DNA of 64,000 bases from Microplitis mediator (GCF_029852145.1 NC_079977.1:16687948-16751947); one strand, 5' to 3'. Counted from the first letter of the stretch, positions 32,632 through 44,434 are shown. Numbers and translations: made by a program. Notes: a model not told the origin generated them from the sequence alone.

Positions 32632-33282
32632 TTTAAAAAAAATCGGTCTATCGGTTAACCCTGCGGGCCAGCCCCAAAACTTTCCGCTATTTTCGAGCTC
32701 AAGGAGCTTGAAAACATTATTGTGAATACATTTTCGAGCTCTTCGAGCTCGAAAATTCTTTTGTATGCCATTGTTTTATAAAAACACCATTTTTTAGCAT
32801 TTCTTTCTGCCACGATATCTCACGAACGAATTAACCGATTTTGATGGTTGAGGTGGCAATCGACGCGTTTTATCAAGTTGTAGAGCTAATTAGATTTTGT
32901 GAATGATTGGTTTAGTCGTTTCGACGATATTTGCAAAAAACCGTTTTCTACTATTTCTTTCGTCGACGATATCTTTTGAACGGATTATCTGATTGAGACG
33001 TTCTTGGTGGCAATCGAAAGCTTTTATCGAGTTCTAGAGCTGATTAGATTTTGAAATTGATCGATTCGACAGTTTTCAAAATATTAAAAAAAAACGAAAA
33101 AAAAAAAAAAATTTTTTTTTTTTCGTATTCCTTAAATATCTCAGAGTCTATTTGACTAAATAGTCTAAAATTTTTTTGAAGATCTCAGTTCAGAAGATAT
33201 CTTTCGAATGCCGCAAGACTCATCTAAATCGGTTCATTCATCAAAAAGATATGAGAGGTTTACATCCACACACACACACACA

Positions 33283-33369
<87 letters not shown>

Positions 33370-33544
33370 ACACATACATACATACATACATACATACATA
33401 CAGACATCGCTCTGAAAATGTCAGAATAACATCCTAGCATCTTCAAACGTCGACATATGATGAAAACCCGATTTTTGAAAATCGGGGTAAAACCAATAAC
33501 TTCCCGAATTTTTTGAAAATCGTCGATTTTCTCAGCGGGAAGTT
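32632..33544 (-). repeat. Family R repeat, full-length (R-d), with long CA microsatellite
   Basis: Same order of landmarks as R-c: CGGTCTATCGGTTAACCCTG, GAGCTC hairpins, two CGATATCT...GAACGAATTAACCGATT blocks, a (CA)n run at 33,267-33,364 followed by TACA units to about 33,402, and the end CAGCGGGAAGTTAAAA. The microsatellite is where other copies have GTAT or TACG units. Confidence 0.85.
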
Positions 33545-33559
33545 AAAAAAAGGAAATTA

Positions 33560-34990
33560 TAGGTTCCGGCCCGATTTCCGAAAACCGAAATTATTACAGA
33601 TCTCAACGTTTTAAGGTCCTCGAAAGCTTTTTTCAAAAGGATGACCCATGCAGTGGATTTCTGCTGCGCTTTTTTTGAGTTTCCCGTTGTAGCATCCAAC
33701 AGTAATCTGCAAACGTACTTATTCCCCACTGTCCCTAAAACCGCCTTTCAAATACCTTTAGATCTTGATGAAATCTTTCTCCTTGCTCTCCACTAAAGTC
33801 TCTGTTATTCTCCGGAAATTGGTTAAGATGAAAATCAAGAAAATGCATCTTCAAATTCATTAGTAGGTGAAGAAAAACGGTTTCAAGACTTTGCTGAGGC
33901 GAATCAATGACTAACCGCCAATTTTCAGGCTTACAGAAATTTGGCTTGAATTTATCAAGAAGTGCTTTTACATCGGTGCATCAGAGTAAATCTTCATTCT
34001 TTTTCAAAATATTTATGGAAGGACTCCTCTCGATTTTGATAAAACGAAACTTTAGGGCCTTTGGTCAAAATATTTCTCCTCTTCATATTCGAAGCCATTA
34101 TTTCAGCAGCTTCTTACAAGAGTTTAGCCTGTTGAAATAAATATTTTTAATCGTATTTCACTGGCTTGCGATCTTTATTAATAGGTCTGTATTCTTCTCC
34201 GTTGCTCGAAGACTCTTCTTCTCACATTCGCCAGAACCGTATGCACGACTAGTACCATACTCGTCATCAGTAAGCTTTGCATTTTCGAGATCTACGTCGA
34301 CTTGCATTCTGTCTAATCCACTAGTCAAACTGTCTCGTGACGCATCATCTACTAAACCTTCTATAAAAGTTGCTACTGGTTGTTGCATACTTGACACAGA
34401 AGGGTAAGAAGTTTTGTCCTTTTGCAATCGGCCCACAGCTTTTACATTTATCTTGAAAAAATAGCAATCACTTGCGTCAAGTAGTTTTCTTCACATGGCT
34501 GGAGTTTTAAATTGAAGTTTCTCGTTAACCTGATGCTTTTTAAATCGGTTAATCATATTATATCATGAACCACAAACAGAGTTAGGAATCCAATTTTTGA
34601 GATGAAAAGAAACTTTCATATAGAAATACTTTTCATATAAAGTCACGACTCGATCAGTGAGCTTCCTTGTGTATATTGCACAAACAAAGCAAAAGACATT
34701 GGGATTTCCACAACATTCGTGATCATCACGAGTACTAGAAGTTTCAGCGAAATAGTGAGTAGAACAATCATCACAATCACCACAATCAGTGAGTCAACCG
34801 CCCTTGTGGTGCTAATCCTCATACCTCCTTAGATCTAAGTATGAAGTCTTTCCGACATTGACGAGGACAATGTCGATTCGTCATTGGGCCCACTACAGTA
34901 TTATCTTCTACAATATTTTCAGTTTGACCCCCAATTCTGACTTCAGATTCGTGTTCAGCGAGAAAAAATACGTAAGATAATCAAAGTCTG
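33560..34990 (-). pseudogene. Pseudogene of an uncharacterised arthropod repeat-associated protein family
   Basis: Read on the minus strand from about 34,990 down. 34,700-34,790 has NCGDCDDCSTHYFAET-like and CCGNPNVFCFVC cysteine-rich stretches. 34,600-34,440 gives MINRFKKHQVNEKLQFKTPA and LLDASDCYFFKINVKAV. The open piece 34,436-34,158 begins GRLQKDKTSYPSVSSMQQPV. After frame breaks, 34,060-33,900 gives a KVSFYQNREESFHKYFEKE-like stretch and NWRLVIDSP, then 33,880-33,640 has FPENNRDFSGEQGERFHQDL, a stop, and FADYCWMLQRET. From memory this order (FKxHQV...DCYFC...SYP-S-P...E-W-R-L-FIDSS...EEQGERFHQD...MADYCW) is a family widespread in arthropod genomes with unknown function. Several stops make it dead. 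Confidence 0.7.
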
Positions 34991-35015
34991 ACACCCAGCA
35001 CACACAGCTTTTTTT

Positions 35016-35827
35016 AACTTCCCGCTAAGAAAATTGTAAATTTTCAAAAATTCGGGAAGTTATTGGTTTCGGTCCGATTTACGAAAATCGAATTTCCATC
35101 AGATGTCGACGTTTTGAGGTCCTAGAAAGCTATTCTGACTAATTTCACGATGATGTCCGAGTGTATGTATGTATGTATGTATGTATGTACGTACGTACGT
35201 ACGTATGTAAATACCTGTATCTTTTGAACGGATGAACCAATTTTGAACTTTAAGGTGTCATTCGACGCGGATTGTCAATATCTTGAAGCCGTGAGAAAAT
35301 TGAGCTTGATCGGTAGGGCTCGTTCAGAGATATTCTAAAAATAAAATTTTTTCAAAAATTTTTTTTTTTGGATAACTTTTAATGTGCTTGATGAATTGAT
35401 TCCATGGACTGGGCTTTAGAGCTATATAAGCCGCGTCGAATGCCACCTCAACCATCAAAATCGGTTCATTCGTTCAAGAGAAACCGTTGTCGAAAGAATT
35501 AAAAAAAAAACATTTTTATTTTTTTCTGAAATATCTCAAAAACGACTAGATAAATCGAATTCAAAATTTGATCAGCTTTAGAACTTGATAAAACGCGTCG
35601 ATTGTCACCTCAACCGTCTCAATCGGTTTATTCGTTTGAGAGATATCGTTGGAGAAAAAATGGTGATAAACGTTTTTTTTCGAAAACAACAGCATACAAA
35701 CGTATTTTCGAGCTCGAAGAGCTCGAAAATGTATTCACAAAAATGTTTTCGAGGTTCTTGAGCTCGAAAACAGTGGGAAGTTTTGGGGCTGGCCCGCAGG
35801 GTCAACTGACAGACCGATTTTTTTTTT
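35016..35827 (+). repeat. Family R repeat, full-length (R-e)
   Basis: Begins AACTTCCCGCTAAGAAAATT, forming a hairpin with CGGGAAGTT about 35 bp on. GTATGTATGTACGTACG microsatellite at 35,163-35,208. Paired GAGCTC hairpins near 35,710-35,770. The end has GTGGGAAGTTTTGGGGCTGG, GTCAACTGACAGACCGA and a T-run. Confidence 0.9.
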
Positions 35828-35992
35828 GTGGACCTGTGTAATTTTCTACAAATATATTGGGCTATTTTTAACCTCGGCAGCATATATGGTGAAAAGGGAG
35901 AGGTATATGCATTTGTACAGAGAATTTAAGTAACTTTATATGTTATCTTTAACTTTTGTCGTAATCTAATTGACCTCAAAAATTACTCCTCC
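35828..35992. other. Short spacer
   Basis: No feature recognised. Confidence 0.3.
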
Positions 35993-36068
35993 TACACCGG
36001 TGTAATTTTATTTTAACACCGATTGGAGTTAAAATGAGTCCATTTTTAACACCGCCCTTTTTACAGTG
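35993..36068. repeat. Right-end fragment of the CACTGTAAAAAA / CACCGGTG word element
   Basis: CTACACCGGTGTAATTTTAT to CCGCCCTTTTTACAGTG matches the right end of the complete element at 41,983-42,435 almost base for base. Confidence 0.85.
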
Positions 36069-37579
36069 TATAGTTAAGTATAGAGCCTTATACATACAGC
36101 TATAAGAATCTATCGAATTTTTTAAGCAGGGACGATACATGCATACTTGGTGCACTTTTTTACAGATAAAATCTGTTTTTTGGCTGATTGTATATAAACC
36201 ATATATAACTGTATATAATTATATAAAATTTTTTTTGCTCGAGTAAATGAAAATTTGAAACGTTTGACACATAGCCAAAAAGAAAAATATAATATGTTCT
36301 AGATTTTTAAGAAGATAATAAATAAAAAGAGTGTAGAATTTACCAAAGAAATGCTGAGAGGCTGCCGTTGCTTTACCTATACCTAAATTTTCCGATCAAT
36401 GATTGAAAATTTTGTTGAATAAAAGAAAATAGAATTGTCTGGGGCACGGAAATGTATTGGTTATGGTCAGGAAGCGTCAGTTGAACTGAATCATAGGCTC
36501 AAACAAGACTATTGTTGCACATTTAGTGGTTAGAAGAATGTTAGCAAACCCAAGTGGGATTGACCAAAATATATTTACCACCAAGTTTCATCCACCTGGA
36601 TATAGATACATAGAACAGATATATGTTATTGGTAAACATATTATTGGGCTGTTGAACACGTCCAAAAAATGTAGAGATGTAACGCCCGATTCGTTAAGGT
36701 GTAGAATGAAAGAGAGCAGAACAGAGAAGTTGTTGTTATATAGAAAAGCGTGAGGCAACAAGACCACCGTGAAATTTTTTCAATGCTCGTACAAATTGAT
36801 CAAGTTTCAGTTAATAGATGAAGAAAAAGGATCGAAATTTTCAATTCATTTTTTTGTAATAATTTGTTTTCAAAGAGTTCGGTAAATGTTTCCACGACCA
36901 TTTATTCACTGTAATATTCCATTCAACAGCGATAATAATAAGTACTTAAAATAATTTTTTTTTTGCTGTGAAAATTTATGACTCAAAAAAAGGTCTAGTT
37001 CTTATATTTTCCGTTTTTCTTTACTTGTTTGAAAAATTATAGTACATGTGTACTGAAGAGCAAATGATGTTGTCGCGAAATAAGTGTAAGGCTTATGATG
37101 CATTGACCCGCAGTGACAACGACACGAGTCTTTATGTCAATGTATCATAAGTTATGATTCATAACCTTAAAGCAAATGGTATGATCACGATTGTCATGTT
37201 CGCTTCTTAGTCCAATTGTTGGACTAATTATTTTTTGCAAGCCCTACTATGAAAGTTCAATTTTCGAGAAGTAAAGAATGAAAATTTTTATTTTACATAA
37301 TCAAAAGTTTATGAACTTTTGATTTTTTATTCAAGTAATCATAAACTGACAATAGCACTTATTTTATTCCTGGCACTTAGTAGACTTTAGGTTACGGTAT
37401 GTAATGGTGTAAGAACTTGTCGAGTTTAAGTTGTTTGTACTACATATGTGTCGTATACTATTGTATACGATACATATAGATCACATGAGTGACGAAAAGT
37501 AATGCATTGTCACAACGTGTGGTGGCGTTTTACTTGCGTTACAATCACGTCGTTAGTTATATACGGAACGAACGAAATT
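36069..37579. other. Spacer, no gene seen
   Basis: 36,190-36,235 (TATATAACTGTATATAATTA, then ATATAAAATTTTTTTT) matches the right end of the element at 53,136-53,511 and is a fragment of that family. Around 37,090-37,165 a TGATGCATTGAC / GTCAATGTATCATAA inverted pair forms a small hairpin. Frame 36,526-36,753 has no recognised domain. Confidence 0.4.
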
Positions 37580-37918
37580 TGAGTGGGTACAATGTCAGAT
37601 TGTACTGAGTCCCATCTGTTAAGAAAAAACATTTTTTAATTGGCGCTGCCACTGCTGAGTCCCATCTTACATTGTAGTCCGTTAAATGTTGCATGGAAAC
37701 TGAATAATTGTTAGATTTAAATAGGTCCCATCGCTAACATAGGATTGGGTACTATCCTATAGATTGAACCGCCTACAATGCAAGATGGGAGCCAATACCA
37801 TGTGAGATTCGACTCAGTCCAATTTTACGCAGTACAATTTCAGATGGGACTGAGTTAAATGTACATTGTAGCCATTATAATGTAGATTGTAGCAGTTCCA
37901 ATGAGTGAAATTGTGTTG
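37580..37918. repeat. Word-repeat region, CAGATGGGACTGAGT / TACAATGTAGA words
   Basis: The words GGTACAATGTCAGATTGTAC, ACTGAGTCCCATCT and AGATGGGA...GACTGAGT recur in both orientations. No clear terminal repeat was found. Its first 36 bp are, in reverse complement, the empty version of the site into which the 38,746-40,285 element inserted. Confidence 0.6.
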
Positions 37919-38725
37919 AACTTCCCGCTAAGAAAATTGTAAATTTTCAAAAATTCGGGAAGTTATTGGTTTCGGTCCGATTTACGAAAATCGAATTTTC
38001 ATCAGATGTCGACGTTTTGAGGTCCTAGGAAGCTATTCTGACTAATTTTACGATGATGTCCGAGTGTATGTATGTATTATGTATGTACGTACGTACGTAT
38101 GTACGTATGTAAATACCTGTCTTTTGAACGGATGAACCGATTTTAAACTTTAAGATGTCATTCGACGCGGCTTGTCAATATCTTGAAGCTGTGGAAAATT
38201 GAGCTTGATCGGTAGCGCTCGTTCAGAGATATTCAAAAAATAAAATTTTTTTTAAAAATCTTTTTTTTGGATAACTTTTAATGTGCTCGATGGATTGATT
38301 TCATGGACTAGGCTTTAGAGCTTTATAAGCCGCGTCGAATGCCACCTCAACCATCGAAATCGGTTCATTCGTTCAAGAGAAACCGTTGTTGAAAAAATTA
38401 AAAAAAAAAAATATTTTTATTTTTTCTGAAATATCTCAAAAACGACTCGATAAATCGAATTCAAAATTTGATCAGCTTTAGAACTTGATAAAACGCGTCG
38501 ATTGCCACCTCAACCATCTCAAACGGTTTATTTGTTTGAGAGATATCGTTGGAGAGAAAATGGTAAAAAACTATTTTTTTCGAAAAGAACGGCATACGAA
38601 AGTATTTTCGAGCTCGAAGAGCTCGTAAATGTATTCTTGACAAAATTTTCGAGCTCAAGGAGCTCGAAAACAGCGGGAAGTTTTAGGGCTGGCCCGCAGG
38701 GTCAACCGATAGACAGATTTTTTTT
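37919..38725 (+). repeat. Family R repeat, full-length (R-f)
   Basis: AACTTCCCGCTAAGAAAATT start with terminal hairpin, GTATGTATTATGTATGTACG microsatellite at 38,068-38,110, GAGCTC hairpins near 38,610-38,668, CAGCGGGAAGTTTTAGGGCT, GGTCAACCGATAGACAGA, T-run end. Closely similar to R-e. Confidence 0.9.
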
Positions 38726-38745
38726 CAACAGATGGGGCTCAGTAC

Positions 38746-40285
38746 CCCGACTAGAAATTACTGTGGGAATGCCCACTGTATGTATCTGGCCCCAATTGGG
38801 TCCCAATGGGGAATTCCCAAGAGGGAAATCCCCATGAGGGCCCAATCAGAACCCAATCGGGAAATCCCAAACAAAAATAAAATAATTTATGGTCGATATT
38901 TCCCACTTGGGGCCTGAGCGGGACCTAAGTGAGACAACCCAACGTGAAAATAAACAAATTATTGTAATTTTTCCCAATTGGGTTCTGTGTGGGGCCTAAG
39001 TGGAAAATCCCAACGTAAAATTTAAAAAAATATTGTCATTTTTCCCAATTGGGTTCTGTGTGGGACCCAAGTGGGAAATCCCAACGTGGAAATAAAAAAA
39101 ATTAATGCAATTTTTCCCTATTGGGTTCTGTGTGGGGCCTAAGTGGGAAATCCCAACGTAAAATTTAAAAAAATATTGTCATTTTTCCCAATTGGGTTCT
39201 GTGTGGGATCCAAGTGGGAAATCCCAACGTAAACTTTGAAAAAAATATTGTAATTTTTCCCAATTGGGTTCTGTGTGGGACCCAAGTGGGAAATCCCAAC
39301 GTGGAAATAAAAAAATTTAATGCAATTTTTTCCTATTGGGTTCTGTGTGGGGCCTAAGTGGGAAATCCCAACGTGAAAATAAAAAAAATTGATGCAATTT
39401 TTCCCTATTGGGTTCTGTGTGGGGCCCAAGTGGGAAATCCCAACGTCAAATTCAAAAAAATATTGTCATTTTTCCCCATTGGGCCCTGTGTGGGGCCTGA
39501 TTGGGAAATCCTGACGTTAAAATAAAAAAAAATTTTTCACCTTTTTTAGGGGGTATCCCATTTTAGCCGTTTAAAATAAAAATTTTTTTTAACGGCAGCT
39601 GAAAACTCTTCTATACACTCCGAATACCATTTTTTGGTTTTATCGTCTGTTATTCTTTGGTATCATTATAAATATACTATTTAGACTCACGCGATCACAT
39701 ACGTGGGTCAGCGCAGTGGATAACATCAAAGACTTCAAATCGGAAGGATGCAGGTTCGAGCCCAACAGTCGCCGGAATTTTTTCATTAATTTAAATCATG
39801 TACACTCCTTCTAAATAATGCTCCTAGTACATTAAATTAAAATTCGGATTTAATTACAATTATCTTTCTTTTTTTGCATTTTAATATTTTTTCTAACAGG
39901 GATGCTTTAGTGGGATCTTTTGGGGATTGCCCTTATTGGGGCACAAGTAGGATTTCCCTATTTGGGCACAAGTGGGATTTTACTATTGGGGCACAAGTGG
40001 GATTTCCCCATTGGGGCACAAGTGGGATTTCCCTATTGGGTCACAAGTGGGATTTCCCTATTGGGGCACAAGTGGGATTTCCACATTGGGGCACAAGTGG
40101 GATTTCCCTATTGGGGCACAAGTGGGATTTTCCCATTGGGGCACAAGTGGGATTTCCCCATTTGGGCACGAGTGGGACTTCCCCATTGGGGTCCAATAGG
40201 TCTTTGCGTGACATCCCTATGCACGGCCCCAATTGGGAATCCCAACGGGGGCCCAAGTGGTCGCACCTAAAAATTTCTAGTCGGG
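38746..40285. mobile_element. tRNA-bearing word-repeat element, CCCGACTAGAA ends, GGGAAATCCC words
   Basis: Starts CCCGACTAGAAATT and ends AATTTCTAGTCGGG, flanked by AC on both sides. Left array (about 38,750-39,530): roughly eight units of about 96 bp built of TTTTTCCCAATTGGGTTCTG, GTGGGACCCAAGTGGGAAAT and CCCAACGT, separated by A-runs. Centre (39,540-39,890): non-repeat with a tRNA-like sequence at 39,693-39,777. Right array (39,900-40,260): about eleven 25-bp units reading GGGGCACAAGTGGGATTTCC. Long open frames in the arrays arise because the units lack stops. Shares termini and centre with 50,343-51,176. No transposase. Confidence 0.9.
39693..39777 (+). ncRNA. tRNA-like sequence inside word element
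   Basis: Contains a B-box-like GGTTCGAGCCC (about 39,753-39,763) and an A-box-like GTCAGCGCAGTGGATAAC 50 bp upstream, with tRNA-Arg-like wording between (GACTTCAAATCGGAAG). It is followed by GGAATTTTTTC, a T-run that could end RNA polymerase III transcription. A homologous sequence, about three quarters identical by eye, lies in the sister element at 50,714-50,807. No perfect cloverleaf was derived, so it is tRNA-like rather than a tRNA. Confidence 0.6.
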
Positions 40286-40414
40286 ACAATCTGACATTGT
40301 ACTTAGTCGAATCTCGTTTTTTCCGTGTGTCAACATTTCGAAGTTACGGCATTTACTCACATTAAGATGGTTTTATCATTTTTGTAATGCACTGACATGT
40401 TATAAACAGCACAT
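40286..40414. other. Remainder of target repeat and spacer
   Basis: 40,284-40,310 continues the ACAATCTGACATTGTACTTA target sequence of the CAGATGGG word family. Nothing else recognised. Confidence 0.5.
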
Positions 40415-41600
40415 CTCGGGTCAAAAAATTAGATCTGTCTTAAAATAAATGATAAATTCAAATATTTTTTCTTTAATTCGAGTTTATAAATCGTATTTAT
40501 TTTATGTAGCAATTTAATCTGTTTTTGTCCATACTAGTCATCACCCAGGCCAATATCAGACTTATTTTCGTATGATATTTAGTCTGTTTTAAATCGCGTT
40601 TAGGCTAAGAACAGCGTTTTTTATTATAATTTTTGGTCTGTGTTCAATTGTTTTTAAGAACAAAATAGTATATTTTACACCTCGGGCAGTAAAGTAAGAA
40701 ATGTCGCAGATCTCATGAAATTGTTGGCCGAGGCGAAGCCGAGGTCAACAAACATGTGATCTAAGGCTTTCTTATTTACTGCCCAAGGTGTAAATACTAT
40801 TTTTCTCCTCGACGGAGGCGGAAAGCGGAAACTTCGTTTCGCACAGCGGGAGAAAAGTTGACGTTTTTCGCCCGGAGGGGAGAAAACATACTTTATTGAC
40901 TATAATTTTTAGTCTGTTTTTAATCGCTGTTAGATCAAAAACAGGACTTTTCATGAATGTAAATAATACTAATAATGGTCTAGATTTATAAATTTATTTT
41001 AATTTGTTTGATATTTGAAACATGCTAATTCGCTTCCGTAATAAGATGTCACAAAAATTTTGATGGCTTCTAATGCCAAAATATCTACGATTTCATCCAG
41101 TAAGTAATAGAAATTTCTTGACATTTTAAGGGTTATTTTATTACCTTTATTTAACACCATAAATATTCAATGAAGACAACTAAAAAATAAAGCTGTCAAA
41201 CTTTCCTTAACTGTCAACATTTCTTAACAAAAGACACTAAATTAATAGTTAACAAAACATAATCAATTCTGTAACTAAATATATTTTTTATAAATATTGC
41301 CCAAAAATAAAAATATTACAAGTCCATGATTTAATCTAGTTTTGCCCTTGCAAACTTTCAGAACTAAAATTTTTTAACGTTCGAGAATGAATACAGTTTT
41401 GTCTGCCCGTAATGCAATGGTTTTTTAAAATAACAGATCGAAAACAGATTAAATAGTCCAATTAGACTAAAATCAGATGAATTTTTTCGGTCCGGGTAGA
41501 TCAAAAAAAGATTAATATTTTTATAGAAGTTCAATAACAGACCAACTAGTCTAAGTATGGCCCAATTATACGAAAATCAGATCAAATTTTTCAACCCGGG
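40415..41600. repeat. Word-repeat foldback element, CCCGGGT family, with a nested palindrome block
   Basis: Left end CTCGGGTCAAAAAATTAGAT, right end AAATTTTTCAACCCGGG, flanked by AT on both sides. Homologous to 20,887-23,009 but without its tandem duplication. The TTTAGTCTGTTTT words are present. At about 40,667-40,886 a foreign GC-rich block interrupts it. Confidence 0.85.
40667..40886. repeat. Nested GC-rich double hairpin
   Basis: Two adjacent foldbacks. The first (40,667-40,798) has arms TTTTACACCTCGGGCAGTAAAG / TTTACTGCCCAAGGTGTAAA and a loop with the palindrome GGCCGAGGCGAAGCCGAGGTC. The second (40,801-40,886) has arms TTTTCTCCTCGACGG / CCCGGAGGGGAGAAAA with GGAAAGCGGAAAC words between. 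The rest of the host element reads through on either side, so it is an insertion. Confidence 0.75.
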
Positions 41601-41982
41601 ATCAATATTACAAGAAAACACTAATAAACAAATCTTCTGCTTTTATTAAGTCGTAATTGTGAAAAAAATGTCCAATGAAAACATTTTATCATTAGTGTCT
41701 TCTTTAGTCTGGGCTCAAAAAATCGTGTGCGAACAAAATATTTCGAAAATGGCTTGATGATAGGACCTTATTGTTTTATTTTTACTATTTTCAGAATCGT
41801 GCAGAGTTGGTTTCTTTCGATATTTATTTCTGTAGTCCTTTTTGATTCTTTATAATAAATTATTATTGTTAAAATCAGCAAGTTTTTATTGACTGTTGTT
41901 GCTGGACTATACCGAAGAACAGTACCAGCATGGCAATTTCTATAAAAAAATCGCAGCTGATTAAAATTTCCTTTTTTTGTTA
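41601..41982. other. Spacer, no gene seen
   Basis: A 76-codon minus-strand frame (41,768-41,998) shows no domain. Confidence 0.35.
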
Positions 41983-42435
41983 CACTGTAAAAAATCACCG
42001 GGGTAAGTCCAAACGGTGTAGGTGTTAAAATTATCGGTGTTAAATTTACCCCCGAAAGCGGTGTGAAAATAACGCCGCCACCGGTGTAAATATTCTGTGC
42101 CGGTGTTAAAATAACGCCGCCACCGGTGTAAATATTCTAGACCGGTGTTAAAATAACGCCGCCGCCGGTGTAGACATTCTTTACCAGTGTTAAAATATTT
42201 TATTTTGTGAATATTTTCACTTAATCGATCACTATGCTTGTTAATAAATGATATTCTTTATTAATTTTCATAAAGTACTGACATTTTTTGTGTTTTATAA
42301 TCTTTAAAGTTAATAATCCAAGCCGACGCAGTTTACCCCGCTTGAACACCGGTATTTTTAACACCGGTGTAATTTTATTTTAATACCGGGCGGAGTTAAA
42401 ATGAGTCCATTTTTAACACCGCTCTTTTTACAGTG
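41983..42435. repeat. Word-repeat foldback element, CACTGTAAAAAA ends, CACCGGTG words
   Basis: Starts CACTGTAAAAAATCACCGGG and ends ACCGCTCTTTTTACAGTG, flanked by TA on both sides. Near the left end the unit GGTGTTAAAATAACGCCGCC-ACCGGTGTAAATATTCT is repeated three times; near the right end the same words lie inverted. A truncated copy of the right end is at 35,993-36,068 and a decayed left-end copy at about 44,975-45,085. Confidence 0.85.
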
Positions 42436-43826
42436 TAGGAGTCTTTTTTCATTTTGTTTATTTCCTAGTCACTTTATTCGGTTAAATAAAGAACAATCAA
42501 TGACTTCATACCGTCAAATGATATTCGAGTTATATAGATAAAATTTTTTTCAGTTTCTTCAGAAGGTTTACGAGGTTTGATAATTAATAAGAGTAAATTC
42601 ATTATCAAAAGTATGATACGAATGTTTGAAGTCTGTCCTTCTTGATTTTCCAAGCATTTTTGTTATCTGTTGGTATACCACAGGTTGAATATATACATTT
42701 AATTCAAAGTCGTATCAGAAGCTCTGTGTTATATACTCACCCGTGTTCCATTAATATTTACATCTCGTGCCTTGCACTCAATTATCACATTAACATAAAA
42801 TACTTTTTTGCATTATTTTATTTCTACAAATTTTCTTAAAAAAATATAAAAAGATTTATATGATACGTAAAAACTAATACGAGTGCTTCATATTAGTTAC
42901 TTTAATACATTATAGTTAGTTTCATTTAAAATAGTTTGAGGGAGTATTCTGTCTCCTATTTCAGCATCGAAATAATTTTCCTCTAAAAAATTTCTCACGG
43001 ATCATTTAGACCTACATAAACTGCAAAAAATAGCACCACACTGCTTATAATATGCATATTCATAATTTCATAGCTATATATTTATACATACAAATATATA
43101 CATATTTTGATGATGGGTGTCAGCTAGATATATATGCAACACCTGCTTATGTGTATAAGCTTTAGATCATCATGAAAAGAGATAGATAAATAACATACGC
43201 GATGTATATTTTTTTTATTCTCTAAGTGTATATTTTTTCAGGTATATAGATGTGTAGGGCGGCTAAATCTCTTACATTAGTGAAGAGTATTGTGGTGTAT
43301 TTATGAATGGAGCCGGCGGCACTCTGATCTCCATATCCTATACTAAAGAAGAGCAAAAGGTAGGTTGAGTATAGAAGAGAGTAAGATGAGAATAACCAAC
43401 GGATCAACATTAGTTTAACTTGGCTGGAAGCGGTGTCTCCATTGAGTAGGACCTCCATTGCGCACGAGCTACAGCCATTGGCGTTAACACTGCTTTAGAG
43501 CTCTCTTTCTCTTTCTTCCTCTTCCTCTTCTTCTTTCTCTTTTTCTTGCTCTCTCACACTCTATACCCAATGTCATATCACAGCGTTACCATCGAACACT
43601 CTTCCAGTGTCTACTGTCGAAGGCTCTTTTTTTTTCTTTTCCTTTACTTTTCTTTTTTTTGGCCCCTTGATCGTTCAAAGCAGTTCTTGACCAAACGATA
43701 GTGTCTTGGCAGAGACTAACGAGATTCTTTTGCCACCCAAACTGCGAAGATTGTACCTATCATCATCCATTTAAAATTGATAATATAAAAAAAACATCAA
43801 GTAATAACAAATAAAAAAGGAAAGTA
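42436..43826. other. Spacer with a unique-looking island and CT-rich tract
   Basis: 43,220-43,470 is more complex, but I could not derive a gene. 43,498-43,700 is dominated by CT-rich runs (CTCTTTCTCTTTCTTCCTCT). Nothing else recognised. Confidence 0.4.
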
Positions 43827-44434
43827 CACTGTAAAAAATTCACGGAGTGAATGCGGAGTGAATGAATTTTTGATTATTCACTCCCCTCAAAGTAATATTC
43901 ACTCCGAAGGGGAGTTTTCCGGAGTAAATAATTTTTTATTAATTTAATCTCTCCGGAGTGAAATTCACTCCGGAGAGGAGTTTTGAAAATATTATTAATA
44001 AAAAAAAAAAAACAACTAAATAAAATCGAAGTCAGAACTCGCGTATTCCATTACTAATCAGCGTATACGCACACACACACACACGCACACACCCGAACAC
44101 ACACGCACTCATTCGCACACCCACCCACGCACGCCCGAACAAACATACGCACACATCCGCACCACGCACACACACACGCACATAGACACCTGCACACACG
44201 CACTCACACACACATACTGTTTGAAAGTTTAATATAAATTTATTGAAATGTTAAAACTCCGGACCGGAGTGGATTGGGAGTGAAATAAAATCGTTACTCC
44301 GAGATCACTCCGCTAAAGAAACTTCAAATTCACTCCGTATGCGGAGTGATTTTTTTTTAAACTCCGGAACTCCGAGTAGCGGAGTGAATTCGGATTGAAA
44401 TTAAATCCACATTCACTCCCGATTTTTTACAATG
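43827..44434. repeat. Word-repeat foldback element, CACTGTAAAAAATTC ends, GGAGTGAATT words
   Basis: Starts CACTGTAAAAAATTCACGGA and ends CTCCCGATTTTTTACAATG (one change from the perfect inverse), with TA on both sides. The words CGGAGTGAAT, ATTCACTCCG and CTCCGGAGT recur in both flanks. The centre carries a CA-rich simple repeat (44,066-44,215). Confidence 0.85.

Noticed and set aside
33176..33446. Open frames of His-Thr or Val-Cys repeats
   Set aside because: They are translations of the (CA)n microsatellite in the family R copy.
38960..40260. CRISPR-like array of evenly spaced repeats
   Set aside because: Spacers are not unique, the DNA is eukaryotic, there are no cas genes, and units form an ordinary tandem repeat bounded by inverted ends.
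39874..40365. 163-codon open frame with repeating GISLLGHKWDFPIGAQVG-like units
   Set aside because: It lies wholly in the 25-bp GGGGCACAAGTGGGATTTCC array; all frames are open because the unit lacks stops. It is a by-product of tandem repetition, as are the frames at 39,139-39,429.
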